A DNA stretch of 64,000 nucleotides from Paenibacillus lactis (GTDB taxonomy: Bacteria > Bacillota > Bacilli > Paenibacillales > Paenibacillaceae): NCBI RefSeq assembly GCF_017873605.1, contig NZ_JAGGKI010000003.1, positions 535,473 to 599,472 on the forward strand, given 5' to 3'. Shown here one piece after another: positions 1-8,248 of the stretch (its first letter is position 1; each line of letters begins with the position of its first letter). Below the pieces are notes generated by a model that saw only the letters and a list, made by a program, of their open reading frames with translations, did no database searches and was not told where the DNA came from. The translations under genes and the position numbers were made by a program.

Positions 1-1447
1 CGAATTCTTCATCCGTTACCGCCTCGCCCTTATCGGTCTCCAGCGCCACCGGAATTTCGGGCTTCGCCTGTCCGCTTCTAGCGTATGTACGCGTGCGTGT
101 TGAGCCCTGCTTCTGCTTGCCTTTCATCTTGGCTTGGTCCCTTATATATTGAACAGCCTTCTCATAGCTGTTAACCTGCTTCAGCAGCATGTTGGAAGCG
201 ATCGCCTCCACGAAATTACGGTTGATCCGCTGCTCGCCGCCGACGGCGATCAACGACACCAAATAATGAATCAGTACGTTGATGACCTCGCCCGGCAGCT
301 TGTAACTAAGGTCGATCTTCTCGAAAATGTCCAGGAACTGCGCGGGTACGGCCCCCGGGAAGAACGTCTGCAGCAGCCGGGTATACGGCTCATTGCGCAG
401 CATCATATTATATTGATGAATATCGCACTTCGACTGGAACTGCGCAGGCACCTCGACGTAATACTCCATCTGCACGGCATGCTCCTCGGCAGGCTTATCC
501 GGATCCGTATTCAATTCCTGATGCAGGGCTACCACCTTGCCGGCCGTAATCTGCCTCTTCTCCTGAAGCTTCATTCCCTGGCGGAAATGAAGGCTCGCCT
601 TGTGCTGCAGATCGTCCAGGACAATTTCCCCGTGCTCGGTGAAGATTCCGTCCTCGTCCAGAAGACGGCACAGGTCCTGAACGCTGAGATCATACTTGCG
701 GACCACGTAATTCACGATCCCCATCTGCTCATGATCGTAGCGGAGACGCTCCACGAACACCCGATTGCGGGACTCGCGCGGGAAGCGGAGGATAATGTCC
801 GCATAATTGAGCCCTTCTCCCGGCGGGGTCGGCGGCAAGGCCGGCCTGGACACCGCTACCTCCTCCAGAGCCTGCTCCAATTCGTAATCGATCACATGGG
901 TATTCAATTCGAAAATATCATAGAAGGGAACCGAAATGTTCTCCTTGTTCAGCGAAATGCCCGACCATTCATGGGGCTCCTTGCTCCACAGCTCCTCGCG
1001 GAGCGACAGTACGGCGAATTTGCCGACCTTATCGCGGAGCAGCAGTGTCAAATGCTGCGTGTTGAAAAATTCGGCAGGACTGAGCGGAGCCTGCAGCTCA
1101 TACTCGTAGATGTAGTCGTCCGTCTCGGGGACGAACATCCGGCTCGTCTGCAGCAAGCCTACCGCCTCCAGCTTGGAGGTTTGCTCTATGAGATACCGGC
1201 GTCCTTTCTCACTGGGCTCCAGCCCCAGCGTCAGAAACAGCCGCCGCTGCTGTTCGATCGCCGAGTACCCGACCTTCTCGGCCGGCACATGCTGGACGAA
1301 AAGACGGTACAGACTGATCGCAAAGGCGCCTACCATCGGCTGATATATCGAGCCGAGCATCTTGTCGTCCAAGCTGCTCAAACAGAAGTCACGGTATACG
1401 CAGTAACGGTGATTCTCGGTAAAATATAAAAAATTAGTCATGCGCAT
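1..1447 (-). CDS. dnaB: DnaB, replication initiation and membrane attachment protein (3' end outside window)
   Basis: The minus strand reads open from an ATG at 1447 to the left edge, about 482 codons without a stop. The protein begins MRMTNFLYFTENHRY and contains DnaB/DnaD-type helical domains, as in the Bacillus primosomal protein DnaB, which helps load the replicative helicase together with DnaD and DnaI. The Bacillus protein is about 470 residues, so little is missing. The last visible part is basic (KMKGKQKQGSTRTRTY), as expected for a C-terminal tail. An AGGGGGAG ribosome site lies 8 bases before the chosen ATG; a second ATG two codons later is possible. In Bacillus, dnaI follows dnaB and would lie beyond base 1 here. 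A long reading frame on the opposite strand is only a shadow of this gene. Confidence 0.88.
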   Translation of the reverse strand, partial: MRMTNFLYFTENHRYCVYRDFCLSSLDDKMLGSIYQPMVGAFAISLYRLFVQHVPAEKVGYSAIEQQRRLFLTLGLEPSEKGRRYLIEQTSKLEAVGLLQTSRMFVPETDDYIYEYELQAPLSPAEFFNTQHLTLLLRDKVGKFAVLSLREELWSKEPHEWSGISLNKENISVPFYDIFELNTHVIDYELEQALEEVAVSRPALPPTPPGEGLNYADIILRFPRESRNRVFVERLRYDHEQMGIVNYVVRKYDLSVQDLCRLLDEDGIFTEHGEIVLDDLQHKASLHFRQGMKLQEKRQITAGKVVALHQELNTDPDKPAEEHAVQMEYYVEVPAQFQSKCDIHQYNMMLRNEPYTRLLQTFFPGAVPAQFLDIFEKIDLSYKLPGEVINVLIHYLVSLIAVGGEQRINRNFVEAIASNMLLKQVNSYEKAVQYIRDQAKMKGKQKQGSTRTRTYARSGQAKPEIPVALETDKGEAVTDEEF

Positions 1448-1583
1448 CGCTGTTGCTCCCCCTGTCGCCCAAAAATAGACTTCCTCTATTCTATCACAAA
1501 TCAAGGGATCGGAAGTCGGTTCTTTTGCATCAAAAATATTGGAATTCCATGCAAGCGCCTCATTCGTTCAGAGCGAATAATAA

Positions 1584-1614
1584 GCGGCGGCCCCCAGTAT
1601 CGAAGAGCCGCCGC
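1584..1614 (-). terminator. Hairpin, probable terminator after yuiB
   Basis: An 8-base-pair GC-rich stem (GCGGCGGC with GCCGCCGC) lies between the yuiB stop and the dnaB start. On the minus strand it is followed by TTATTATT, a weak U tract. It probably separates yuiB from dnaB transcription. Confidence 0.5.
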
Positions 1615-1710
1615 CATCATCCTATTCGCCTATTGCTCCTGCTTCAAATCCCTTGAAGCGGATATGCCGCATGTGCGTAAAATGTTCCTATGAAATCGCT
1701 GCTGCATGTT

Positions 1711-2010
1711 CTAAAACATTTTAAAGCCTTTGATCCGCAAAGTCTTGATCGTCCATCCGCTCATATAAGCGCCGATCAGTCCGGCAACGCCGGTCAGGTA
1801 ATCCACCAGCTGGAATGATCCGACGTGAGTCCAAAACGGCGTCTGACTCCGATCCCACAAGCTGTATACAACGACCGGCAGAATGACGATGACAAACAAA
1901 AAGCACGGAAACCAGGTCGTCTTCATCAGCATATTAAGGATAAAGCCGATACCGAACATCATGACAAAGAATAGAATCATCAGTACAAGTACAGGAATAA
2001 ATTGAAGCAT
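1711..2010 (-). CDS. yuiB: YuiB-like small membrane protein
   Basis: This 99-residue protein begins MLQFIPVLVLMILFFVMM and has about three hydrophobic segments. It ends with GWTIKTLRIKGFKMF, very like the end of Bacillus subtilis YuiB, a membrane protein of unknown function. The ATG at 2010 was chosen because it matches the family start; an in-frame GTG at 2025 (VNKATM) is the alternative, and an AAGAGGTG sequence overlaps that GTG. In Bacillus, yuiB is near yumB and yumC, and both of those genes follow here within 4 kb, although hemQ and a small gene intervene. No function can be read from the sequence. Confidence 0.8.
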   Translation of the reverse strand: MLQFIPVLVLMILFFVMMFGIGFILNMLMKTTWFPCFLFVIVILPVVVYSLWDRSQTPFWTHVGSFQLVDYLTGVAGLIGAYMSGWTIKTLRIKGFKMF

Positions 2011-2170
2011 GGTCGCCTTATTCACCTCTTCTTTATCGCCTACGCATAGCAGCCTATCAGGTTGCTGCTGTGCAGCAAGATACAGCAAGGCCTCAGCTTC
2101 AGCTAATAGCTAGTTTACTAAAAAAAATGTCACAGATCAACGAACAATCCGTGAATGAATTGTGACGCGT

Positions 2171-2200
2171 TTGCTCTGCGGACCGCGTGTACAGTACAAT
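2171..2200 (+). promoter_or_regulatory. Probable hemQ promoter
   Basis: TTGCTC at 2171-2176 and TACAAT at 2195-2200 are separated by 18 bases and lie about 70 bases before the hemQ start, in the divergent space shared with yuiB. Confidence 0.5.
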
Positions 2201-2272
2201 GTAGGGAGTTGTCATGATAGCAAGCGGTGATCCGCTCGGGAGCTATCGAACATATTGTTTAGGAGTGATCTC

Positions 2273-3022
2273 ATGAACGAAGCTGCAATGACGCTTGAAG
2301 GCTGGTATGCCCTGCATGATTTCCGCACGATCAATTGGTCCGCCTGGAAAGCCGCGGACGATGAGGTTCGCGCCTTTGCGCTGGACGAGCTGAACGGCTT
2401 CCTTGAGGAGTGGGCTGCCGTTGACGAAGCCAAGCAGGGAAGCACCGCCGTATATACGATTGTCGGTCAGAAGGCCGATTTTGTGTTCATGCACCTGCGC
2501 GAGACGCTGGAGGAACTGAACGCGATCGAGAATGCTTTTAACAAAACAACCTTCGCTCAGTTCACAACCAAAGCCTACTCTTACGTAAGCATCGTCGAGC
2601 TGAGCAACTATTTGGCAGGCTCCTCGAACGAGGATCCGATGCAAAATCCGCATGTCGTGGCCCGCTTGAAGCCATCCCTGCCGAAAGCAAAGCATATCTG
2701 CTTCTACCCGATGAACAAAAAGCGCGATTTGTCGGACAACTGGTACATGCTGAGCATGGATGAGCGCCGATCGATGATGCAAAGCCATGGCCTGATCGGC
2801 CGCGGATATGCCGGCAAGGTGAAGCAGATCATCACCGGCTCCGTCGGCTTTGACGACTGGGAGTGGGGCGTTACCCTGTTCGCGGACGATGCGCTGCAGT
2901 TCAAGAAGCTTGTCTATGAAATGCGTTTTGATGAAGTCAGCGCACGCTTTGGCGAGTTCGGGCCGTTCTATGTCGGCAACTTGCTGGACCAAGCCTCGTT
3001 TACCGAGCTTATGAAGGTTTAA
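2273..3022 (+). CDS. hemQ: HemQ, coproheme decarboxylase (chlorite dismutase family)
   Basis: This 249-residue enzyme belongs to the chlorite dismutase-like family. In Gram-positive bacteria HemQ performs the last step of the coproporphyrin-dependent haem pathway: two propionates of coproheme are decarboxylated with peroxide to give haem b. The residues described for Bacillota HemQ are at the expected numbers: Tyr145 and Lys149 in FYPMNKK, His172 in [13 protein letters not shown], Gln185 and Ser223. The start at 2273 has AGGAG 7 bases upstream; an upstream in-frame ATG at 2255 lacks a good site. The gene stands alone, divergent from yuiB. Haem made here would feed the CtaA/CtaB haem modification steps encoded elsewhere in the window. 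Confidence 0.95.
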   Translation: MNEAAMTLEGWYALHDFRTINWSAWKAADDEVRAFALDELNGFLEEWAAVDEAKQGSTAVYTIVGQKADFVFMHLRETLEELNAIENAFNKTTFAQFTTKAYSYVSIVELSNYLAGSSNEDPMQNPHVVARLKPSLPKAKHICFYPMNKKRDLSDNWYMLSMDERRSMMQSHGLIGRGYAGKVKQIITGSVGFDDWEWGVTLFADDALQFKKLVYEMRFDEVSARFGEFGPFYVGNLLDQASFTELMKV

Positions 3023-3098
3023 ACGTCGCCATTCGCTGCAACAATTAAGAGGGTTACCCAAAAGATCTTTGATCTGGCGGGGCCCTCTTGTTGTGTTT

Positions 3099-3141
3099 GG
3101 GGACAATGCGAGAACTGCTTATAGTTCCCATCGCTGTCCCC
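3099..3141. repeat. Unassigned imperfect hairpin
   Basis: GGGGACA (3099-3105) pairs with TGTCCCC (3135-3141); inside it GCGA pairs with TCGC, and GAACT with AGTTC, around a 6-base loop. Sixteen pairs in all. It lies beyond the likely hemQ terminator and has no following U tract, so it is not an obvious terminator. Confidence 0.55.
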
Positions 3142-3251
3142 ACTTCAATGGGGATCCTCTATCCAACGGAGACATTCAGTCTAGGCATGTGTGTGCGCTG
3201 CAAGATTTTCCTTTGGGAAAGCCTTCGACCACCAAGCCGCTCCCTTAAACG

Positions 3252-3300
3252 AAAAAGGTGGAGGACAGGTGCTCTCTTCGAGCATGTCTTCCACCTTTTT
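3252..3300. terminator. Bidirectional terminator
   Basis: AAAAAGGTGGA and a matching CCACCTTTTTT, with GTGCTC/GAGCA inside, form a long stem that has T-rich flanks on both strands. It sits between the converging hemQ and small-gene/yumB units. Confidence 0.78.
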
Positions 3301-3390
3301 TGGGATTAGAACCAAGAAAGCGATCGTCTATACTAGAATGCAGAATGAAAATCTTCATGTGCTTCGTGGCACTCCAAGACGTCATCCCTC

Positions 3391-3645
3391 TTACTCGTCG
3401 TCTTCCTGCTCCTGCTTACTCAGGCTTTCCAAATACTCGGCCGTCGCCCGGTCCCGGGCACGCCCCTTTTCCTTCAGTCGCTCAATGGCGGGAAGGATGA
3501 GAATATCCACTTCCTGCTGGATCGTATACGCCAGGTCGTAGCGTTCCTGCGATTCCAGATAGGAGCCGACCTCCATCAATGCATTATAGCGGTCCAGCTC
3601 CTCTCTCGTGAGCAGTCCCCGCACCTGAACGCTGCAGTGTCTCAT
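3391..3645 (-). CDS. Small charged protein encoded after yumB
   Basis: This 84-residue protein (MRHCSVQVRGLLTREELDRY...) is hydrophilic and probably helical. It ends in the acidic run EQEDDE. I do not recognise a family. Its ATG directly abuts the stop codon of the NADH dehydrogenase gene (TAAATG), so it is probably translated by coupling from the same transcript. The arrangement suggests an accessory role near the dehydrogenase, but that is inference only. A strong terminator follows at 3252-3300. Confidence 0.6.
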   Translation of the reverse strand: MRHCSVQVRGLLTREELDRYNALMEVGSYLESQERYDLAYTIQQEVDILILPAIERLKEKGRARDRATAEYLESLSKQEQEDDE

Positions 3646-4839
3646 TTACAGAAACCTTCCCTTTCTCAGGACAAGCGGAATGCCGCCGATAATAAAGAGG
3701 TATCGCAAATCCACCAGCTTCTTGAGCTGAGCGGCCTTCCAGCCCTGATATTTCTTGTCGCCGACGACGGCGATTCCTTCTCCCTTGCCGAGAGAGGCAA
3801 CTGTGCCTTTGTTATGGAATTCGAACTTCCGCATCGCCTTGCCGCGGATCGAAGCCACGATATTCTGCGCACAGCAAACGCCTTGCTGCATGGCAATCTG
3901 GGCGGTAGGCGGATAAGGACGGCCTTCATCATTAAAAATCAGCGAGTTGTCGCCGATAATATAAATGTTCTCGTATCCCGGAGCCCGCAAATACTCGTCC
4001 ACCTTGACGCGGCCGCGCATCGTCTCGAAGCCCGCCGCTTCAACAAGGCGGTTCCCCCGGATCCCGCCGGTCCACACAACGGTTTGGGAACGGATCTCTT
4101 CCCCGTTGTTCAGAAGGACGGCGCCAGGCAGGCACTCTTTAATGGCTACGCCGAATTTGAAGGTGACTCCCTTCTTCTCCAGCACGCGGATCGCGTAATC
4201 GACCAGCTCCGGCGCAAAGCCCGGCAGCGCGGACGGCGCAGCCTCTACGTTGTAAATGTTCACCAGCGTCGGGTCAACGTCATATTCCTTGCACAGCTTC
4301 GGAATGCGGTCAGCCAGCTCCGCGACGAATTCGATGCCGCTGAAGCCCGCGCCGCCAACGACGAAGTTAATGCGCTCCTGCGGTCTGCGTTCATTTTTAT
4401 ACAAAGCAAACTGATACTCGATATGCTCCCGGATCAGCCGCACCGAGTTAATGCTCCGGATCGTCATCGCATGCTCGGCAAGCCCTGGAATGCCGAACGT
4501 CTCCGGCTCGCCGCCGAGTCCGATCACGAGATAATCATAAGATAGGGTGCCATCCTCAAGAATAACCTTCTTATCATGAAGTCGGATCTCTTGAACCGAG
4601 GATTTCACCAGATCGATCTTGAATTCGTCGATCAGCTTCGAGATGGATACCCGCGTATTCTCGATGCTGTCCGTTCCTGCTGCCGGCATATGTAAATGCG
4701 TTGTTATATAATGGTAGTCATGTCGATTCACCAAAGTAACGTCGGCCTCATTATAATTCAGCTCTTTTTGCAGCCGCTGCGCTGTCAATATGCCCCCGTA
4801 ACCCGCACCAAGGATTACGATCTTCGGTATGCTGCTCAT
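3646..4839 (-). CDS. yumB: Type II NADH dehydrogenase (YumB-like)
   Basis: This 397-residue flavoprotein is a non-proton-pumping NADH:menaquinone oxidoreductase at the inner face of the membrane. The FAD-binding Rossmann motif GAGYGG is at residues 11-16. A second nucleotide-binding motif (VVGGAGFSGIEFVAEL) for NADH lies near residue 160, and the second FAD contact, YIIGDNSL, near 295. The C-terminus is hydrophobic and basic (FIIGGIPLVLRKGRFL), as in membrane-bound NDH-2 enzymes. AAGGAG lies 7 bases before the ATG. It is divergent from yumC, as a neighbouring pair also found in Bacillus. A second related dehydrogenase, yutJ, lies at 11.1 kb. Confidence 0.9.
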   Translation of the reverse strand: MSSIPKIVILGAGYGGILTAQRLQKELNYNEADVTLVNRHDYHYITTHLHMPAAGTDSIENTRVSISKLIDEFKIDLVKSSVQEIRLHDKKVILEDGTLSYDYLVIGLGGEPETFGIPGLAEHAMTIRSINSVRLIREHIEYQFALYKNERRPQERINFVVGGAGFSGIEFVAELADRIPKLCKEYDVDPTLVNIYNVEAAPSALPGFAPELVDYAIRVLEKKGVTFKFGVAIKECLPGAVLLNNGEEIRSQTVVWTGGIRGNRLVEAAGFETMRGRVKVDEYLRAPGYENIYIIGDNSLIFNDEGRPYPPTAQIAMQQGVCCAQNIVASIRGKAMRKFEFHNKGTVASLGKGEGIAVVGDKKYQGWKAAQLKKLVDLRYLFIIGGIPLVLRKGRFL

Positions 4840-5319
4840 TCTCCTGCTCCTTCCGGCTTGACTCTTTATATATATAGTATGGTTTACTTGTTAACATTTT
4901 GTGAAAAGCATGCAAAAAAAGAGAAGAGCCCCTCATCAGAGCCCATTTCACGATTTGACCTGACTGTGTCCGTCCATGCTCGTCCAGGCCCGAAAACCCG
5001 GGTGGATTCGGATGTTTATCCAGATGCTGTCCTATTCAGTCAACCTGCTATGAACACAAGTTATCACGTTAATAATATGCATAAAGCAAGCAAAGATCAA
5101 GTTTTTTTTGCCAGTTAATATGTAGCCCCCGCCGCATCGCATCCCCCCTCGTGTAAAGTAAGCGCAATCATCGCAAGTGTAGGTATTTTAGCTCAATTCT
5201 CGACTTTTCATGCCGGGTCGTGACGATTATAATAGTTAGGGAATTCATGAATCAGCATAATCTTAGACAATCGTCTGTCTGATTCGAATAGAACCCTAAT
5301 AAACGGAGGTGCTTACCGC
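4840..5319. other. Divergent promoter region between yumB and yumC
   Basis: This 480-base stretch holds no gene I can support. On the minus strand TTAACA and TATATA about 16 bases apart near 4862-4895 could be the yumB promoter. On the plus strand a clear TATAAT at 5228-5233 serves yumC. Confidence 0.55.
5205..5233 (+). promoter_or_regulatory. yumC promoter
   Basis: TTTTCA at 5205-5210 and a perfect TATAAT at 5228-5233 are 17 bases apart, about 86 bases before the yumC start. Confidence 0.65.
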
Positions 5320-6321
5320 ATGACAACGACGCCACAAGACAACAGCATGACCGACCTATTGATTATCGGCGGCGGACCTGCAGGGATGTTTGCTGCGTTT
5401 TACGGCGGGATGCGCCAAGCGTCGGTAAAGCTGATTGAGAGCATGCCTCAGCTTGGCGGCCAGCTGGCAGCGCTGTATCCTGAGAAATATATTTATGATG
5501 TGGCAGGATTCCCGAAGGTTACGGCCCAGGAGCTTGTGGACAATCTGTCCAAACAGATGGATCTGTTCAACACGGATATCCGCCTGGAGGAGAAGGTCCA
5601 GTCTGTCGAAAAGCTGGAAGAACGCCACTTTGTCGTCAAGACGAATCTCGGAGAGCACCACGCCAAGGCGGTTATCATTACGGCTGGCGTCGGCGCATTC
5701 CAGCCCCGCCGCCTGGAGATCGAGGGCGCGGAGAAATATGAGAAGAGCAATCTTCACTATTTCGTAAACGATCTAAGCCGCTTCAAAGGCAAGAAGGTGC
5801 TGATCAGCGGCGGCGGCGATTCGGCCGTAGACTGGGCGCTGATGATCGAACCGATTGCCGAGCAGGTGACGCTGGTTCACCGCCGCGACAAGTTCCGCGC
5901 GCATGAGCACAGCGTCGAGCAGCTGATGGCTTCCAAGGTGAATATCATTACTCCTACAGAGATCACTGAGCTGCACGGTGAAGATACGATCAGCAAGGTG
6001 ACGCTGACCCACATCAAAACGAAGGAAACACAGGAGATCGAAGTGGATGACGTGATCGTCAATTTCGGCTTCGTTTCTTCGCTTGGACCGATTTCGGAAT
6101 GGGGAATCGCGATCGAGAGCAACTCCATCGTCGTCGACTCCCGTATGGAGACGAGCATTCCCGGCATTTTCGCGGCCGGCGACATCACGACATATCCGGG
6201 CAAGGTCAAGCTGATCGCCGTCGGCTTCGGCGAGGCGCCTACCGCGATCAACAACGCGAAAGTATACATCGATCCGGAAGCAAGACTGGCTCCGGGCCAC
6301 AGCAGCAACATGAAGCTTTAA
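5320..6321 (+). CDS. yumC: Ferredoxin--NADP(+) reductase, thioredoxin-reductase-like (YumC)
   Basis: This 333-residue flavoprotein resembles thioredoxin reductase but lacks the CxxC redox pair, the signature of the Bacillus YumC class of ferredoxin/flavodoxin-NADP reductases. FAD binds at GGGPAG (residues 17-22); NADPH binds at a second motif, [13 protein letters not shown], near residue 165; and FAAGDI near 290 completes the FAD site. The enzyme passes electrons between NADPH and ferredoxin or flavodoxin in the cytoplasm. GGAGGTG lies 8 bases before the ATG. The gene is transcribed alone from the promoter at 5205-5233 and ends at a strong terminator. Confidence 0.9.
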   Translation: MTTTPQDNSMTDLLIIGGGPAGMFAAFYGGMRQASVKLIESMPQLGGQLAALYPEKYIYDVAGFPKVTAQELVDNLSKQMDLFNTDIRLEEKVQSVEKLEERHFVVKTNLGEHHAKAVIITAGVGAFQPRRLEIEGAEKYEKSNLHYFVNDLSRFKGKKVLISGGGDSAVDWALMIEPIAEQVTLVHRRDKFRAHEHSVEQLMASKVNIITPTEITELHGEDTISKVTLTHIKTKETQEIEVDDVIVNFGFVSSLGPISEWGIAIESNSIVVDSRMETSIPGIFAAGDITTYPGKVKLIAVGFGEAPTAINNAKVYIDPEARLAPGHSSNMKL

Positions 6322-6383
6322 TCACGGCCTAAGAATCTACTATCTATGAAATTGCTGCAATAGAGCAGTGTTTAAAGCAAGAA

Positions 6384-6434
6384 AAAAGGTATCTTTGATC
6401 AGAAGGGATGATCCTTCCATCGAAGATACCTTTT
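6384..6434 (+). terminator. Terminator after yumC
   Basis: AAAAGGTATCTTTGAT and ATCGAAGATACCTTTT form a long stem with a T-rich end. It could also stop transcription of the opposing sda gene. Confidence 0.82.
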
Positions 6435-6533
6435 CTATTCGGTTGATCTACATATGTAGAACCAGGTTGTTTCATCCCGCATTATACGCATGCAGCGTCG
6501 TAATCTATCTGATCTTTATACGAAAAATGTGAA

Positions 6534-6677
6534 TTAATGCAGGATGCTGCCGGAATTGGTGTCCAAGTTCCGTTTATGAATTTCGGCCAGCAGTAGAGTA
6601 ATGAACTCACGCTCTAACTTCAATTCAACAGCCATATGATAGGAATCGAGCAGCATCTCATCCGTCAACATAGCCAT
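6534..6677 (-). CDS. sda: Sda, checkpoint inhibitor of sporulation kinases
   Basis: The 47-residue product (MAMLTDEMLLDSYHMAVELK...) closely follows Bacillus subtilis Sda (46 residues, LSDELLIESYFKATEMNL...). Sda folds into a helical hairpin that binds the sporulation histidine kinases KinA/KinB and blocks the phosphorelay when DNA replication starts or is blocked. The start at 6677 was chosen for length; the ATG at 6671 is also possible, and GAGAGGG and AAGGGTG lie upstream. A longer frame reaching back to 6758 would run through the promoter and a DnaA box and is rejected. The promoter and DnaA boxes upstream match the known DnaA control of sda in Bacillus. Confidence 0.85.
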   Translation of the reverse strand: MAMLTDEMLLDSYHMAVELKLEREFITLLLAEIHKRNLDTNSGSILH

Positions 6678-6711
6678 CCCTCTCACACCCTTCCTCAAAT
6701 TTCCTGAATCT

Positions 6712-6740
6712 ATCATATCAGACATAGAAAAACGGAACAA
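6712..6740 (-). promoter_or_regulatory. sda promoter
   Basis: On the minus strand TTGTTC (6735-6740) and TATGAT (6712-6717) are exactly 17 bases apart, about 35 bases before the sda start. The nearest DnaA box begins 9 bases upstream of the -35 element. Confidence 0.65.
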
Positions 6741-6748
6741 CTGTTCGC

Positions 6749-6848
6749 TTATCCACAACCTTCTGTGGAAATCCTGTGTATAATTTGTTGGTAAGTGTTA
6801 AAAACGAGGTCATATCAAAGTGGATTATGGGGATAATTGTTATACACA
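6749..6848. promoter_or_regulatory. Cluster of DnaA boxes upstream of sda
   Basis: Four good DnaA-type 9-mers lie in 100 bases: TTATCCACA at 6749-6757 (plus strand, perfect consensus), TTATACACA on the minus strand at 6775-6783, TTATCCCCA on the minus strand at 6828-6836 (one mismatch), and TTATACACA on the plus strand at 6840-6848. A weaker one lies at 6764-6772. The last two strong boxes are divergent with a 3-base gap. A very AT-rich stretch (about 6867-6955) follows. In Bacillus subtilis DnaA binds upstream of sda and activates it, so these are read as DnaA sites. Confidence 0.8.
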
Positions 6849-6959
6849 GGATCGTGAACAACTTCCTATAAAAAAATTTAATCAATAATATATTGTTATT
6901 TTTTTATTACCCTATGAATAATTCGTATAAACGATATAATATGGAAAATTTCGTATTTA

Positions 6960-7622
6960 TTAGGCCGGTCTTGTATTCACTTCAAGAATCCAAATCTTCC
7001 CTTCATGATCGAGTCCGTAATCGAAGCCAAGCTCACCGATCCCCGGAAATCTTGCTTCCAGAATGGCGATGCACTGCCGGGTCAGATGGCGCATTTCATT
7101 CCGCTTCTCCCAAGCATTGATGTGCGGCAGGGATAAACGAAGCGCATGACGCAGCCGGAGCAGTGATCCACCCTTGCAAATATTCGTGACAAACAGCCCC
7201 GGACTTGCAAGTCTCCCCAGCATCGCGCGGAATTCCCATCTGCCCCTTTCCTTGACCACTTTAACCCGATAATCCAGCGGACGGCCTTGAATACTGGCCA
7301 GATGAATGCCTTGTTGGATGATGTAGCGTCGTCTGAGCCTCATTCTGGACAACACATACTGCATAGATTGTTGTGTATTTACATGAACGGAACGCCTCTT
7401 ATGGGTGATCAAGTAACCCGTTCCGTCTTGCAGTACCCGGATCACGCCGTTGCCTCCAGTTCCTACGATCGGCTTAATCACAACCATGCCGTGCTCATCC
7501 AGCATTGAGACCAGAGTATCCGCTGCATACGGCATCGTAGCCGGAATGTAGGGAGCAACTTGCGGATCCGTCAGCAGCGCCTCCGTTTTGAGCCACTTGC
7601 TGGCCAGCTGTCTTCCCGCCAT
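6960..7622 (-). CDS. Short YheC/YheD-family ATP-grasp protein
   Basis: The 220-residue product has the features of YheC/YheD-type ATP-grasp proteins: a VVIKPIVGTGGNGV nucleotide-binding segment near residue 50, a central basic region, and the metal-binding end ELGFDYGLDHEGKIWILEVN. Family members are linked to the spore coat in Bacillus; the reaction is unknown. Start at 7622 is supported by AAAGGAGG 10 bases upstream. The protein stops just after EVNTRPA, where relatives normally continue for some tens of residues, and the DNA beyond is AT-rich and non-coding. It is therefore either a naturally short member or truncated at the C-terminus. Confidence 0.72.
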   Translation of the reverse strand: MAGRQLASKWLKTEALLTDPQVAPYIPATMPYAADTLVSMLDEHGMVVIKPIVGTGGNGVIRVLQDGTGYLITHKRRSVHVNTQQSMQYVLSRMRLRRRYIIQQGIHLASIQGRPLDYRVKVVKERGRWEFRAMLGRLASPGLFVTNICKGGSLLRLRHALRLSLPHINAWEKRNEMRHLTRQCIAILEARFPGIGELGFDYGLDHEGKIWILEVNTRPA

Positions 7623-7842
7623 GCTGCTTTCGCCTCCTTTTATCATGACATACGTTATCGTATTCGATCCGCCATGTATCCTCTTGGATGATTGTCCGTG
7701 ACGGTATGCCTAATAATTTGGCATTATCGTGTCGTCTGTACCGGTACGCTTTCCAAATGCTGTGTTCTGTCGTATAGTAAAACCATCAGGATGTCCATAA
7801 CTAATAACACATAGGGATTTTAGATCAAGGAGGATTTTCATT

Positions 7843-8052
7843 TTGGCTGGCTTGTTTGAAGTGTTGTACTGGATTGCCATGATTGGCATGTCGCTTGCCC
7901 TTGCAGCGGTCACGGTTGTTATCTTCGTGCTGGGCTTCAGGTTCATCAAGGATAAGCGCCGAGGCCTGGGAGCCGGCTGTATCGTCTTCTCGCTGGTCGC
8001 AGCGGCGATGGTTGTGCTGATGCTGAACGATACGTTCTTTTTTCCGGCTTGA
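7843..8052 (+). CDS. Small two-helix membrane protein
   Basis: This 69-residue protein (MAGLFEVLYWIAMIGMSLAL...) has two hydrophobic helices separated by the basic loop RFIKDKRRG and ends NDTFFFPA. I do not recognise a family. Translation starts at TTG 7843, with AAGGAGG 9 bases upstream, which is convincing for a real gene. It stands alone, divergent from the ATP-grasp gene, and a perfect terminator follows at 8176-8223. Confidence 0.65.
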   Translation: MAGLFEVLYWIAMIGMSLALAAVTVVIFVLGFRFIKDKRRGLGAGCIVFSLVAAAMVVLMLNDTFFFPA

Positions 8053-8175
8053 GCGGGCAATATAAGAAAAACGTCTATCGTCGTACATTCAAAGATGACA
8101 GACCTCGTTTAGCGGTAGTTTTTCATCGCGATATCAGGAAGCTGACTCCGCGAAGTTTATACTTTTCTGCTATCT

Positions 8176-8223
8176 AAAAAAATGCAGCTTTTTCTTCGTC
8201 GATGAAGAAAAGCTGCATTTTTT
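8176..8223. terminator. Perfect-stem terminator
   Basis: AAAAAATGCAGCTTTTTCTTC pairs almost completely with a GAAGAAAAGCTGCATTTTTT partner around a short loop. T runs occur on both strands, so it can end both the small membrane gene and the opposing islet transcript. Confidence 0.85.
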
Positions 8224-8248
8224 ATGGGCCATCGAAGGAATACGGTTT

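Larger units (their letters stand above)
3023..3390. other. Intergenic region with hairpins between convergent genes
   Basis: No gene is supported in this 368-base stretch. It holds a weak AGAGGG...CCCTCT inverted repeat just after hemQ (about 3048-3087), a long imperfect hairpin at 3099-3141, and a strong bidirectional terminator at 3252-3300. Confidence 0.6.

Noticed and set aside
134..1429. Long open frame of 431 codons on the plus strand
   Set aside because: It is the antisense shadow of dnaB. The minus-strand protein is recognisable as DnaB; the plus-strand one has no known features or ribosome site.
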